Assembly: GCF_014649115.1 (NCBI RefSeq)
Contig: NZ_BMSK01000004.1
Location: 434,001 to 498,000 of the forward strand
Direction: 5' to 3'
Origin: Streptomyces eurythermus
Lineage (GTDB): Bacteria > Actinomycetota > Actinomycetes > Streptomycetales > Streptomycetaceae
DNA: 64,000 nt
The translations under genes and the position numbers were made by a program. Of the stretch, positions 26,091-35,291 are shown one piece after another; within the stretch, counting starts at the first letter, position 1; each line of letters opens with the position of its first letter. The notes beneath the pieces are model-generated. The model was not told where the DNA came from, searched no databases, and saw only the letters and a list, made by a program, of their open reading frames with translations.

Positions 26091-26714
26091 ATGACCGCGC
26101 CCGTCGTCCACTCGCTGCGCGAGCAGATCCGCGAGCACATCGTGGAGGGAATCGTCAGCGGGCGCTGGCAGCCGGGCGAGCGGATCGTGGAGCGGCGGAT
26201 CGCGACCGAGCTGGAGGTCAGCCAGACCCCGGTGCGGGAGGCGCTGCGCGAGCTGGAGTCGCTGCGGCTGATCGAGTCGGCCCCGAACAAGGGCGTACGC
26301 GTCCGCAATCTGACGGCGGCCGACCTGGAGGAGAGCTACCCGGTCCGGGCGGGCCTGGAGGCGATCGCCGCCGAGCTGGCGGCCGAGCGGCTCGCGGAGG
26401 ACTGCTCGGCGCTCGAGCCGCACGTAGCGGCCCTGTACGAGGCCGACCGGAAGGCGGACGGCACGGCCCAGGTGCGGCACACGGTCGGCTTCCACCGGGA
26501 GCTGGTGCGGGCCGCGCACAACTCGGTGCTGCTGCACACGTGGGAAGGCCTGGGCATCGAGGTGTTCACGGCGCTGTCGATCCGCTGGCTGGGCACGGTC
26601 CAGCAGTCGTACGCGGAGGAGCACGAGGAGCTGGTGCAGGCGTTCCAGCGCCGGGACCCGCGGATCGCGGAGCTGGTGAAGGCGCATGTGCTGGGGTGCG
26701 CGCCGCGCGCCTGA
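26091..26714 (+). CDS. GntR-family transcriptional regulator (FCD type)
   Basis: A 207-residue regulator. The N-terminal winged helix (about 5-72) has GRWQPGERIVERRIATELEVSQTPVREALRELESLRLI, the GntR signature, followed by an all-helical FCD-like effector domain with HRELVRAAHN as a likely metal or ligand site. The ATG at 26091 has AAGGAG 6 bases upstream. It sits directly before aceE in the same direction, and the palindrome over the aceE promoter (26832-26858) is of the size bound by this family, so it is the best candidate for control of pyruvate dehydrogenase, by analogy with PdhR. That link is inference. Confidence 0.9.
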   Translation: MTAPVVHSLREQIREHIVEGIVSGRWQPGERIVERRIATELEVSQTPVREALRELESLRLIESAPNKGVRVRNLTAADLEESYPVRAGLEAIAAELAAERLAEDCSALEPHVAALYEADRKADGTAQVRHTVGFHRELVRAAHNSVLLHTWEGLGIEVFTALSIRWLGTVQQSYAEEHEELVQAFQRRDPRIAELVKAHVLGCAPRA

Positions 26715-26762
26715 CCCAGCCGAGCATACCCCCGCTCACCTGCGAAAACCCCCCTCAAAGGC

Positions 26763-26797
26763 GGCACCGGGTGCCCATTTCGAAGGCACCGGGTGCC
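26763..26797. promoter_or_regulatory. Twin identical 13-bp palindromes upstream of aceE
   Basis: GGCACCGGGTGCC occurs at 26763-26775 and again at 26785-26797. Each copy is a perfect inverted repeat around a central G, and the centres are 22 bp apart, about two helical turns, so both would face the same side of the DNA. This suits cooperative binding by a dimeric regulator. They lie 35 to 69 bp upstream of the aceE operator palindrome. Confidence 0.5.
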
Positions 26798-26831
26798 TAC
26801 TTTCTCGGAATCGAGACCTTTTCGCCCTCAA

Positions 26832-26858
26832 CCCTTTGATCGATCATCGATCAGAGGG
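26832..26858. promoter_or_regulatory. 27-bp palindromic operator over the aceE promoter
   Basis: CCCTTTGATCGAT at 26832-26844 and ATCGATCAGAGGG at 26846-26858 are near-perfect inverted halves around a central C. The palindrome contains the -35-like TTGATC (26836-26841) and fills the 18-bp spacer to TACAGT (26860-26865). A protein bound here would block RNA polymerase. Candidate regulator: the adjacent GntR protein. Confidence 0.6.
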
Positions 26859-26865
26859 TTACAGT
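26836..26865 (+). promoter_or_regulatory. aceE promoter
   Basis: -35 TTGATC (26836-26841), 18-bp spacer, -10 TACAGT (26860-26865). This predicts a transcript start near 26872 and a leader of about 100 bases before the aceE ATG at 26974. Confidence 0.55.
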
Positions 26866-26973
26866 CGCCGACGGACTTCCACCGAAGTCCACTGCCCTGT
26901 CCTGCCAAAGACCTAGGGCACCCCCGAACCCTTGACGATGAGGGAACCCCCTTCGACTGAGGAAGGCGGCGAC

Positions 26974-29676
26974 ATGACCGACCCCAACGCCATCCAGCCG
27001 AGCGCGCTCGACCAGCTCCCGGACCGCGACCCGGAGGAGACCGCCGAATGGCAGGCCTCCCTGGACGCCGTGGCCAGGGAAGCCGGACCGCACCGCGCCG
27101 CGTACCTGATGCGCCGCACGCTGGAGCGCGCCGAGGCGGGCGGCATCGCGCTGCCGAAGCTCCTCGAAACCGACTACGTCAACACCATCCCCACCTCCGC
27201 GGAGCCGGCCCTGCCCGGTGACCCGGAGATGGAGGCCCGGATCACCGCGTGGAACCGCTGGAACGCGGCGGCCATGGTGACCCGTGGCAGCAAGCACGGC
27301 GTCGGCGGCCACATCGCGACCTTCGCCTCCGCCGCCTGGCTGTACGAGACCGGCTTCAACCACTTCTTCAAGGGCAAGGAGGGCGACGGCTCCGGCGACC
27401 AGCTGTACATCCAGGGCCACGCCTCCCCCGGCATCTACGCCCGCGCCTTCCTCGACGGCCGCCTGAACGAGGCGCACCTCGACAACTTCCGCCAGGAGGC
27501 CGGCGGCAACGGTCTGCCCTCCTACCCGCACCCGCGCCGGCTGCCCTGGCTGTGGGAGTTCCCGACGGTGTCCATGGGCCTCGGCCCGCTGTCGGCGATC
27601 TACCAGGCGCGGTTCAACCGCTACCTGACCAACCGCGGGATCAAGGACGTCTCCGCCTCCCACGTCTGGGCCTTCCTCGGCGACGGCGAGATGGACGAGC
27701 CGGAGTCCACGGCCGCCCTCGCGCTGGCCTCGCGTGAGCAGCTGGACAACCTCACCTTCGTCATCAACTGCAACCTCCAGCGCCTGGACGGCCCGGTCCG
27801 CGCCAACTTCAAGATCGTGCAGGAGCTGGAGGCCCAGTTCCGCGGCGCCGGCTGGAACGTGATCAAGACGCTGTGGGGCTCGGCCTGGGACGAGCTGTTC
27901 GCCCTGGACACCACGGGCGCGCTGGTCCGCCGGCTGCGCGAGGTACCGGACGCGCAGGTCCAGACGTACCAGACCCGCGACGCCGCCTACATCCGCGAGG
28001 ACTTCTTCGGCAAGGACCCGGCGCTGGTCGAGATGGCCAAGCTGCTGAGCGACGACAAGATCCTCGAGTGTTTCCACGTCTCGCGCGGTGGTCACGAGGC
28101 GAGCAAGGTCTACGCCGCGTACAAGGCCGCCGTCGAGCACAAGGGCGCGCCGACCGTGATCCTGGCCCAGACGGTCAAGGGCCACACCCTGGGCGAGGGC
28201 TTCGCGTCGAAGAACGCCAACCACCAGATGAAGAAGCTGACGGTGGACGAGTTCAAGGCGATGCGCGACCGCCTCGGCCTGCCGATCAAGGACAGCGACT
28301 TCGTCGACGGCGTGGTGCCCTACGGCCACCCGGGCGCCGACTCCCCGGAGGTGCGCTACCTCCAGGAGCGCCGCGCGGCCCTCGGCGGCCCGGCCCCGGC
28401 CCGCCGTACCCACCCGCTGCCCGCGCTGCCCGCCCCGGCCGAGAAGGCGTTCGCCTCCTTCGACAAGGGCTCCGGCTCCCAGAACGTGGCCACCACCATG
28501 GCGTTCGTCCGCCTGATCAAGGACCTGGTCCGCGACAAGGAGACGGGCAAGCGCTGGGTGCCGATCGTCCCGGACGAGGCGCGCACCTTCGGCATGGAGA
28601 GCCTCTTCCCGTCCCTGGGCATCTACTCGCCCAAGGGCCAGACGTACGAGCCGGTCGACCGTGACCAGCTGATGTACTACAAGGAGGCCAAGAACGGCCA
28701 GATCCTCAACGAGGGGATCACCGAGGCCGGTTCGATGGCCGACTTCATCGCCGCTTCGTCGTCGTACGCGACGCACGGCGAGGCGATGATCCCGTTCTAC
28801 ATCTTCTACTCGATGTTCGGCTGGCAGCGCACGGCCGACCAGATGTGGCAGCTCGGCGACCAGCTCGGCCGCGGCTTCCTGATCGGCGCGACGGCGGGCC
28901 GTACGACCCTGACGGGCGAGGGCCTCCAGCACGCCGACGGCCACTCCCCGGTGATCGCCGCGACCAACCCGGCCGCGCTGACGTACGACCCCGCGTTCGC
29001 CTACGAGATCGCGGTGATCGTCCGTGAGGGTCTGCGCCGGATGTACGGCGAGGCCAAGCCGGGCGAGGACCAGAACGTCTTCTACTACCTGACGGTCTAC
29101 AACGAGCCGCTGCCGCAGCCGGCCAAGCCGCAGGGCCTCGGCATCGACGAGGGCATCGTCAAGGGCCTGTACCGCTTCAACACGGCCGAGTCCGCGGGCA
29201 TCACCGTCGCGGCGGGCGCCCCGCGCATCCAGCTGCTGGGCTCCGGCACGGCGATCCACTGGGCCCTTCAGGCGCAGAAGCTGCTGGCCGAGGAGTGGGG
29301 CGTGGCCGCGGACGTGTGGTCCGCGACCTCCTGGACCGAGCTGCGCCGGGACGCGCTGGAGGCCGACGCGGCGCTGCTGCGCGGCGAGGACCGGGTGCCG
29401 TACGTCCGCCAGGCCCTCCAGGGTGCCGAGGGCCCGGTGCTCGCGGTGTCCGACTACATGCGCCAGGTCCCGGACCAGATCGCGCAGTGGGTCGAGCAGG
29501 ACTGGTCCTCGCTGGGCGCCGACGGCTTCGGTCTGTCGGACACCCGTGAGGCCGCCCGCCGCCACTTCGGCGTCGACGCCGAGTCGATCGTCGTGGCCGC
29601 CCTGGCCCAGCTCGCCCGCCGCGGCGAGATCAAGGCGACGGCGGTCAAGGAGGCCCGGGAGAAGTACGGGCTGTAA
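26974..29676 (+). CDS. aceE: Pyruvate dehydrogenase E1 component (homodimeric type)
   Basis: A 900-residue thiamine diphosphate enzyme that decarboxylates pyruvate and acetylates the E2 lipoyl arm. It has the homodimeric E1 layout: [20 protein letters not shown], the thiamine diphosphate motif from [10 protein letters not shown] to [13 protein letters not shown], a central domain with [18 protein letters not shown], and a C-terminal transketolase-like domain. Full length for the family. The ATG at 26974 ([19 protein letters not shown]) follows GAGGAAG; an ATG at 26932 is in frame but lacks a good site. It is preceded by a strong promoter with operator and followed by a hairpin, so it is transcribed alone. 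Confidence 0.95.
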   Translation: MTDPNAIQPSALDQLPDRDPEETAEWQASLDAVAREAGPHRAAYLMRRTLERAEAGGIALPKLLETDYVNTIPTSAEPALPGDPEMEARITAWNRWNAAAMVTRGSKHGVGGHIATFASAAWLYETGFNHFFKGKEGDGSGDQLYIQGHASPGIYARAFLDGRLNEAHLDNFRQEAGGNGLPSYPHPRRLPWLWEFPTVSMGLGPLSAIYQARFNRYLTNRGIKDVSASHVWAFLGDGEMDEPESTAALALASREQLDNLTFVINCNLQRLDGPVRANFKIVQELEAQFRGAGWNVIKTLWGSAWDELFALDTTGALVRRLREVPDAQVQTYQTRDAAYIREDFFGKDPALVEMAKLLSDDKILECFHVSRGGHEASKVYAAYKAAVEHKGAPTVILAQTVKGHTLGEGFASKNANHQMKKLTVDEFKAMRDRLGLPIKDSDFVDGVVPYGHPGADSPEVRYLQERRAALGGPAPARRTHPLPALPAPAEKAFASFDKGSGSQNVATTMAFVRLIKDLVRDKETGKRWVPIVPDEARTFGMESLFPSLGIYSPKGQTYEPVDRDQLMYYKEAKNGQILNEGITEAGSMADFIAASSSYATHGEAMIPFYIFYSMFGWQRTADQMWQLGDQLGRGFLIGATAGRTTLTGEGLQHADGHSPVIAATNPAALTYDPAFAYEIAVIVREGLRRMYGEAKPGEDQNVFYYLTVYNEPLPQPAKPQGLGIDEGIVKGLYRFNTAESAGITVAAGAPRIQLLGSGTAIHWALQAQKLLAEEWGVAADVWSATSWTELRRDALEADAALLRGEDRVPYVRQALQGAEGPVLAVSDYMRQVPDQIAQWVEQDWSSLGADGFGLSDTREAARRHFGVDAESIVVAALAQLARRGEIKATAVKEAREKYGL

Positions 29677-29694
29677 CGGACCGGCCGGATGAGC

Positions 29695-29718
29695 AGGCCC
29701 CCGCTTCGGCGGGGGCCT
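29695..29718 (+). terminator. Hairpin after aceE
   Basis: Perfect 10-bp stem AGGCCCCCGC/GCGGGGGCCT with a UUCG tetraloop (29705-29708), followed by CTTGG. It begins 18 bases after the aceE stop. Confidence 0.85.
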
Positions 29719-29735
29719 CTTGGCATCATGGGCGC

Positions 29736-30719
29736 ATGCGTGCGGCCCGGCTCATCAAAATGGTTCTGTTGCTCCAGTCCCGGCCCGTCATGACCGCCGC
29801 CGAGCTGGCGCGGGAGCTGGAGGTGTCGGAGCGGACCGTGACCCGGGACGCCCAGGCGCTGTCCGAGGCGGGCGTGCCGGTGTACGCCGACCGGGGGCGG
29901 GCCGGGGGGTACCGGCTGATCGGGGGGTACCGGACCCGGCTGACCGGGCTGGCCCGCGGCGAGGCCGAGGCGCTGTTCCTGAGCGGGGTGCCGGGGGCGC
30001 TGCGGGAGATGGGCCTGGCGGACGTCGCCTCGGCGGCCCGGCTGAAGGTGTCGGCGGCCCTGCTGCCCTCGCTGCGGGACGCCCCGGACGCCGCCGCGCA
30101 GCGCTTCCACCTGGACGCGCCCGCCTGGTTCCGGGAGCCCGAGACGCCCGCGCTGCTGCCGGTGCTCGCCGAGGCGGTGTGGGACGACGGGCGGGTCCTC
30201 GCCCGGTACCGGCGCGCCGGGGACACGGTGGAGCGGCGGCTGGAGCCGTACGGGCTGGTGCTGAAGGCCGGTGTCTGGTACCTGTGCGCGCGGGTGGCCT
30301 CAAACGGCTCCTTCCGGACGTACCGGATCGACCGGTTCACCGACGTGGACCCGCTCGGCGAGCGGTTCGACCGTGATCCGGGGTTCGATCTGCCGGGTTT
30401 CTGGGCGGAGCAGGCCGAGCGGTTCGCCCGGTCGATCCTGCGTGCCGAGGTCGTCGTACGGCTCTCCCCGGAGGGGGTGCGCCGGCTGCCGCACGCCGTC
30501 GATCCGCTGGCCGCGCGGGCGGCCCTCGCCGAGCCGGGCGCGCCGGACGGGGCGGGCCGGGTGACGGTGACGCTGCCCGTGGAGTCGGAGGAGGTCGCGT
30601 ACGAGCAGCTGACGGCACTCGGGCCGGAGGCCGAGGTGCTGGCGCCGGCCGCGCTGCGCGAGCGGTTCGCGGCGGACGCGGCCCGCGCCGCCGCCCTGTA
30701 CCACCGCGAGGACGGCTGA
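29736..30719 (+). CDS. YafY-type transcriptional regulator (HTH_11 plus WYL domain)
   Basis: A 327-residue DNA-binding protein. The N-terminal HTH_11 (LIKMVLLLQSRPVMTAAELARELEVSERTVTRDAQAL) is followed by the wing GRAGGYRLIGGYRT and a WYL-type ligand domain from about 140 to 230 (YGLVLKAGVWYLCARV), then the WCX-like C-terminal extension. The target is unknown. The ATG at 29736 sits only 17 bases after the aceE terminator; no ribosome site is evident, so a leaderless start is likely. Neighbours give no clear clue to its regulon. Confidence 0.88.
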   Translation: MRAARLIKMVLLLQSRPVMTAAELARELEVSERTVTRDAQALSEAGVPVYADRGRAGGYRLIGGYRTRLTGLARGEAEALFLSGVPGALREMGLADVASAARLKVSAALLPSLRDAPDAAAQRFHLDAPAWFREPETPALLPVLAEAVWDDGRVLARYRRAGDTVERRLEPYGLVLKAGVWYLCARVASNGSFRTYRIDRFTDVDPLGERFDRDPGFDLPGFWAEQAERFARSILRAEVVVRLSPEGVRRLPHAVDPLAARAALAEPGAPDGAGRVTVTLPVESEEVAYEQLTALGPEAEVLAPAALRERFAADAARAAALYHREDG

Positions 30720-30777
30720 GCACCTGGGCCGTACTCCGGGTGCGTGCCGCCGGGTGAGGCCCGATGCTGGTGGCGTG

Positions 30778-31296
30778 ATGGACGAGACGGAGTTCTGGGA
30801 GCTGATCGACTCCACCCGCGGGGCCGCCGAGGGGGACCCCGAGGAGCAGGCCGACCTGCTCGTGGAGCGGCTGCTGCGGCTGGATCCGGAGCAGGTGCTG
30901 GACTTCGCCCGCCACTTCGAGGCCCGCTACAACCGCGCCTACCGCTGGGACCTGTGGGGTGCCGCCTGGCTGTTGCTGGACGGGTGCAGCGACGACGCGT
31001 TCGACTTCTTCCGGTGCTGGCTGATCGGTCAGGGCCGGGAGGTGTTCGAGGGCGCCCTGCACGACCCGGACGCGCTGGCCGGGCTGCTGGGCGAGTTCGA
31101 CGAGGAGGTCGACGGCGACGGCGAGGAGCTGGGGTACGCGGCGGACGAGGCGTACGAGCAGCTGACCGGGACCGTCGCCCCCGAGCTGGGCCTCGCCCCG
31201 GCCCCGGCCGAGCCGGAGGGCACGCCGCTGGACCTGGAGGACGACCGGGTGCTCGCCGGGCGGTTTCCCCGGCTGTGGGAGCGGTTCAGGTCATGA
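30778..31296 (+). CDS. DUF4240 family protein
   Basis: A 172-residue acidic protein opening MDETEFWELIDSTRG, the start pattern of the DUF4240 family, with the aromatic FNRAYRWDLWGAAWLLLDG-like segment (here YNRAYRWDLWGAAW) and DDAFDFFRCWLIGQGREVFEGAL. Cytoplasmic, function unknown. The ATG at 30778 is preferred; GTG at 30775 is adjacent. It converges on the amidase gene with a five-base gap and no separate terminator space. Confidence 0.85.
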   Translation: MDETEFWELIDSTRGAAEGDPEEQADLLVERLLRLDPEQVLDFARHFEARYNRAYRWDLWGAAWLLLDGCSDDAFDFFRCWLIGQGREVFEGALHDPDALAGLLGEFDEEVDGDGEELGYAADEAYEQLTGTVAPELGLAPAPAEPEGTPLDLEDDRVLAGRFPRLWERFRS

Positions 31297-31301
31297 CGGC
31301 C

Positions 31302-32342
31302 TCACGGCTGTTTCCCGTGCTTCCCGCCTTCGGCCGGCTCGGCTCCGGTCCGCTCGGCTCCGGTCGGCTCGGCCCGGGCGGGGCTGCTGCCGGTTTTTCC
31401 TCCAGTGGTGGGCGCGTTGGTGCCGGGCACCGCCGTGGGGCGGAGAGAGGGGCGCGGGCTGCGGGTCTCGAGGGGGTGCGTCGCGGCCGGCTTCCGGGAC
31501 GGCGTCGTGGCCGGGCGGCCCTGGAGCTGGGCGGCCCGCTCCCGGATGGCCGGGAGGCGGGCGGTCAGGGCCGCGCCGGGGCAGCTGGTGGGGAATCCGG
31601 CGTCGTGCCCGGCGAGGGCGGGCAGGGTGGCGGTGGCGCCCGCCCGGTAGCGGCTCTGGCCGCTGCTGGAGACCAGCTTGGCCCGGCCGCGCGGATCGAT
31701 GTCGGCGAGCCCCAGCTTCCAGGCCGCGAGGGCGGCGATGGCGTCGGTCATGGCCCGGGGCACGGGGACGCCGGCGGTGAAGGTGCCGAGGGCGGCGATC
31801 CCGGCGGTGCGGTGGTTGAAGCCCTGGCTGTGGGCGCCGGTGACGGGCCGGTCGACGCCTCCGGCCCGGCCCTCGTAGATGGTGCCGCAGCGGTCGACGA
31901 GGAAGTTGTAGCCGATGTCGTCCCAGTGCCGGGCACCGGTCTGGCCGGCGTACAGGCCGCGGATGATGCGCGGCGCGTCGGCGCAGGCGTAGTCGTTGGG
32001 CGAGTCGGTGTGGTGCAGGAAGACGGCCACCACCTTGTCGTCGTAGCGCGGGGGCGGCTGGGTGTGCCCGGTGATGCGGTCCAGCCAGGCGGAGCGCGGC
32101 ACGATGCGCGGCCGGGCGGCCCGGTGCCCGACGGGCGGCCGGGCCCCGGCGGCGGGGCGGTCGGGGCGGGAGACGGCGGCGCGCTCGGCGCCACGGGCGC
32201 ACAGGACCAGCGCGCCGACGGCGAGCAGCCCGGACAGGCAGCCGAGCAGCACCAGCAGCGCCCCGGGTATCCGCCGTGCGGTACGGGGGTTCCCCGCGAC
32301 GGGCCGTGCCGGGGCCTGCGGGGCTCTTCGAAGGACACGCAT
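31302..32342 (-). CDS. PGRP-type N-acetylmuramoyl-L-alanine amidase, membrane-anchored
   Basis: A 346-residue envelope enzyme that cleaves the bond between muramic acid and the stem peptide. One N-terminal membrane anchor (ALLVLLGCLSGLLAVGALVLC, about 28-50) precedes the PGRP domain, which has VVAVFLHHTDSPNDY, GYNFLVDRCGTIYEGRAGG and GHDAGFPTSCPG. The zinc ligands expected from the family are the first His of HHTD, the His of GHDAG and the Cys of SCPG. The last 70 residues are a Pro/Thr/Ala-rich tail. The ATG at 32342 starts at the anchor. It is divergent from the MarP-like protease gene. Confidence 0.88.
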   Translation of the reverse strand: MRVLRRAPQAPARPVAGNPRTARRIPGALLVLLGCLSGLLAVGALVLCARGAERAAVSRPDRPAAGARPPVGHRAARPRIVPRSAWLDRITGHTQPPPRYDDKVVAVFLHHTDSPNDYACADAPRIIRGLYAGQTGARHWDDIGYNFLVDRCGTIYEGRAGGVDRPVTGAHSQGFNHRTAGIAALGTFTAGVPVPRAMTDAIAALAAWKLGLADIDPRGRAKLVSSSGQSRYRAGATATLPALAGHDAGFPTSCPGAALTARLPAIRERAAQLQGRPATTPSRKPAATHPLETRSPRPSLRPTAVPGTNAPTTGGKTGSSPARAEPTGAERTGAEPAEGGKHGKQP

Positions 32343-32444
32343 GATCCCACTGTCAAGCCGCCGGGCCGTACCCGCGACGCGCGCTCTGCCACCTGGCGGA
32401 ACCTCGGGTCCCGGTCCGGGGGACCCGGGAGAAAGGCGGCTGCC

Positions 32445-33623
32445 GTGAACCTGCTGGATCTGCTGCTCGCTGTGGTGGCCGTCTGCTCCGCGGTGCCGGG
32501 ATACCGGCGCGGGCTGTCGGCCGGGTGTGTCTCGCCGGCCGGTTTCACGGGTGGCGCGGCCGTCGGGATGTGGCTGCTGCCGTGGGCGACGGGCCAGGTG
32601 CGCGGTTCGGCGGCGGTCACGGCGCTCGCCGCGGTGACGCTGCTGGTGCCGGCGGTGCTGGGGTGCGCGCTGGCGGGCCGGGCGGCGCGGCGGCTGCGCG
32701 GGCGGACGGACCGGGGCCCGCTGCGGGTGGCGGACGGCGTCGGGGGCGCCTCGGTGCACGCGGTGGCGGTGCTGGTGGTGGCGGCGGTCGCGGCGGGCGT
32801 GCTGGGCGCGGCCCCGGCTCCGGCGCTCACGGCTCAGGTACGGGACTCGACGCTGCCGGGCGCGGTGCGGCAGCGGATGCCCGAGACCACGCCCGCCTGG
32901 TTCGCGCGGGCCACGTCCGCGCTGTCCGAGGCGGGTTTCCCCCGGGTGTCCGGCCCGTTCGCGGACGAGCCGGCGGCCCGGGCGGCCCCGGACGGCGACG
33001 GTGTCCCCCCGGCCGCTGCCCGGGCGGCCCGCAGCGGCACGGTCAAGGTCGAGGGGTTCGCGGACGCCGAGGGCCGCGAGGGCAGCGGGTTCGTCTACGC
33101 GTCCCGGCGGGTGCTGACCAACGCGCACGTGGTGGCCGGCATCGACCGGCCGGGCGTGCGGGTCGGCGGGGCCGGGCGGTGGTATCCGGCCCGGGTGGTG
33201 CTGTTCGACCCGGGCCGGGACGTGGCGGTGCTGTACGTGCCCGCGCTGCGCGCGCCGGCGCTGCGGTTCGCCCCGGACGCCGGGCGCGGGGACCCGGCGG
33301 TGGTGGCGGGCTACCCGGAGGACGGGGGCCTGGACCTGCGGGCGGCGAAGGTCACCGACCGGGTGCGGGCGACCAGCCCGGACATCTACGACGAGCGCAC
33401 GGTCACCCGGGAGCTGTACGCGGTCCGCTCCGAGGTGCTGCCGGGCAACTCCGGGGGCCCGCTGCTGACCCCGGACGGCCGGGTGCTCGGGATGGTCTTC
33501 GCCCGGTCCGTCTCGGACGCGGGGACGGGCTACGTGCTGACGGCGGACGAGCTGACGGGCGACGCCCGGCGGGCGGCCACGGCGACGGCCCGGGTGGACA
33601 CCGGGGAGCTGGTCGCCGCGTAG
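32445..33623 (+). CDS. Membrane serine protease with CvpA-like domain (MarP type)
   Basis: A 392-residue protein: four membrane helices in the first 130 residues resembling colicin V production protein CvpA, then a trypsin-like domain (from about 195) with His in VLTNAHVVAG, Asp in DPGRDVAVLYV and Ser in LPGNSGGPLLT. This is the layout of mycobacterial MarP, a protease for acid resistance that activates a peptidoglycan hydrolase. The divergent neighbour here is a peptidoglycan amidase, so a protease-hydrolase pair is an attractive inference. The GTG at 32445 follows GAGAAAGG. Confidence 0.9.
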   Translation: MNLLDLLLAVVAVCSAVPGYRRGLSAGCVSPAGFTGGAAVGMWLLPWATGQVRGSAAVTALAAVTLLVPAVLGCALAGRAARRLRGRTDRGPLRVADGVGGASVHAVAVLVVAAVAAGVLGAAPAPALTAQVRDSTLPGAVRQRMPETTPAWFARATSALSEAGFPRVSGPFADEPAARAAPDGDGVPPAAARAARSGTVKVEGFADAEGREGSGFVYASRRVLTNAHVVAGIDRPGVRVGGAGRWYPARVVLFDPGRDVAVLYVPALRAPALRFAPDAGRGDPAVVAGYPEDGGLDLRAAKVTDRVRATSPDIYDERTVTRELYAVRSEVLPGNSGGPLLTPDGRVLGMVFARSVSDAGTGYVLTADELTGDARRAATATARVDTGELVAA

Positions 33624-33651
33624 CGTCACCGGGGCTTCGCGCCGCCCGTGT

Positions 33652-34140
33652 TCACAGGGACCGGCCCATGAAGACGTCGTCGACGTAGCGGCCGTCGAGG
33701 AAGAACTCCCCCGGCAGCACGCCCTCGACGGCGAACCCCTCGGACTCGTACAGCGACCGGGCCGGGGCGTTGTGCCCGAGCACCCGCAGGGTCAGCCGGC
33801 GGGCGCCGCGCTCGCGCGCCCGGTCGACGGCGGCCCGGATCAGCGCGCGCCCGACGCCCCGGCCGCGCGCCTCCTCGGCGACGGCGAACCCCTGGATCTG
33901 CAGGACGTGCGCGTTGGAGGCGAGCGGGGTGGGGCGGGCGAGGCGGACATAGCCGAGGAGGCGTCCGCCGTCCTCGGCGACGAGGAAGTCCTCCGGGCGG
34001 TGCCGGTCGTCGAAGAACGGCGGGTACGGCGGCGCCGGCCGGGGCATGACGGCGTGCAGGGTGGACCAGACGGCCCGGTCGAGGAGGGCCAGTTCCTCCT
34101 CGTCACGGGCCTGGGCGGTACGTATGCGGGGCTCGGGCAT
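33652..34140 (-). CDS. GNAT-family N-acetyltransferase
   Basis: A 162-residue acetyltransferase with acetyl-CoA motif A in VLQIQGFAVAEEARGRGVGRALIRAAV and motif B in NAPARSLYESEGF. The substrate cannot be inferred. The ATG at 34140 is chosen, with AGGGTG upstream; a GTG at 34149 is in frame. It ends 28 bases from the converging protease stop and is divergent from the epimerase gene. Confidence 0.88.
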   Translation of the reverse strand: MPEPRIRTAQARDEEELALLDRAVWSTLHAVMPRPAPPYPPFFDDRHRPEDFLVAEDGGRLLGYVRLARPTPLASNAHVLQIQGFAVAEEARGRGVGRALIRAAVDRARERGARRLTLRVLGHNAPARSLYESEGFAVEGVLPGEFFLDGRYVDDVFMGRSL

Positions 34141-34214
34141 GACGGTCACCCTATGGCGCGCGGTCCGGGTGTCCAGCGGTTTTCCGGGGTGCGGGTGGGG
34201 TCATGCTTGGGGCC

Positions 34215-35108
34215 ATGGAACGTTCACGTATCGCGGTGGCCGGCGCGTCCGGTCTCATCGGCGGCGCCCTGGTGCGGTCCCTGGCCGCCGACGGGCACGA
34301 GGTGGTGCGGCTGGTGCGCCGGGCGCCCCGGGGCCCGGACGAGGTCCGCTGGGACCCGGAGCGGGGCCGGGTCGACGCGGCCGGGCTGACCGGGTGCGAG
34401 GTGGTGGTGAATCTCGCGGCGGCCGGGGTGGGCGACCGGCGCTGGACGCCGGAGTACAAGCGGGTGCTGCGGGACAGCCGGGTGCTGGGCACGGCCGCGC
34501 TGGCCGAGGCGGTGGCCTCGCTGCCCGAGCCGCCCCGGGTGTTCCTCAACGGCAGCGCGATCGGCTTCTACGGCGACACCGGCGAGCGGGTCGTGGACGA
34601 GGACGCGCCTCCCGGCGACGGCTTCCTGGCCGGGCTGTGCGTGGAGTGGGAGGAGGCGGCGGCGCCCGCCGAGGAGGCCGGGGTGCGGACGGTGTTCCTG
34701 CGCACGGGTCTGGTGGTGGCCCGGGGCGGCGGGGCCTGGGGGCGGCTGTTCCCCCTGTTCCGGGCGGGGCTCGGGGGGCGGCTGGGCGACGGGCGGCAGT
34801 ACTGGTCGTACATCGCGCTGCACGACGAGGTGGCCGCGATCCGGCATCTCGTCGACCGGGAGGATCTGTCCGGCCCGTTCAACCTGACCGCCCCGCAGCC
34901 GCTGACGAACCGGGAGGTCACGGCGGCGATGGGGCGGGTGCTGCACCGGCCGGCGGTGTGCGCGGTGCCCGGCGGGGTGCTGCGGGTGGTCCTCGGGGAG
35001 ATGGCGGGGGATGTGCTGGGCAGTCAGCGGGTGGTGCCCAGGCGGCTGCTGGAGTCGGGCTTCCGGTTCGCCTTTCCCGGTATCGAGGAGGCGATCCGCG
35101 CGGCGTAA
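34215..35108 (+). CDS. SDR39U1-type (TIGR01777) NAD-binding epimerase-like protein
   Basis: A 297-residue extended short-chain dehydrogenase relative. It starts with the Rossmann motif GASGLIGGALVRSL, and has NLAAAGVGDRRWT, LNGSAIGFYGDTG, and a C-terminal block LGEMAGDVLGSQRVVPRRLLESGF typical of the TIGR01777 family (often DUF1731). Function unproven; related proteins are linked to cell division or are called sugar epimerases without evidence. The usual catalytic YxxxK is replaced by GFYGDT, as in this family. ATG 34215 is chosen over ATG 34203. Confidence 0.87.
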   Translation: MERSRIAVAGASGLIGGALVRSLAADGHEVVRLVRRAPRGPDEVRWDPERGRVDAAGLTGCEVVVNLAAAGVGDRRWTPEYKRVLRDSRVLGTAALAEAVASLPEPPRVFLNGSAIGFYGDTGERVVDEDAPPGDGFLAGLCVEWEEAAAPAEEAGVRTVFLRTGLVVARGGGAWGRLFPLFRAGLGGRLGDGRQYWSYIALHDEVAAIRHLVDREDLSGPFNLTAPQPLTNREVTAAMGRVLHRPAVCAVPGGVLRVVLGEMAGDVLGSQRVVPRRLLESGFRFAFPGIEEAIRAA

Positions 35109-35291
35109 TGAGCCGATTGGCAACACGGGCGAACAAAAGTGACCGTATGCGACCTCCATGCGACCGTGCCCTGTTGATGCGCGACTCCTCCTGACCGATC
35201 ACCGCCCTAACCTCGATCCGAACTCGGGTATCCGTGGCGCCAGTCGGAGGCATGGCTCCTCCACCGGCCGCGTAACCACAGGAGGGGCCTC

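Noticed and set aside
30744..33623. A 959-codon plus-strand frame
   Set aside because: It runs antisense through the amidase gene and in the wrong frame of the DUF4240 gene; only the segment from the GTG at 32445 has protease features and a ribosome site.
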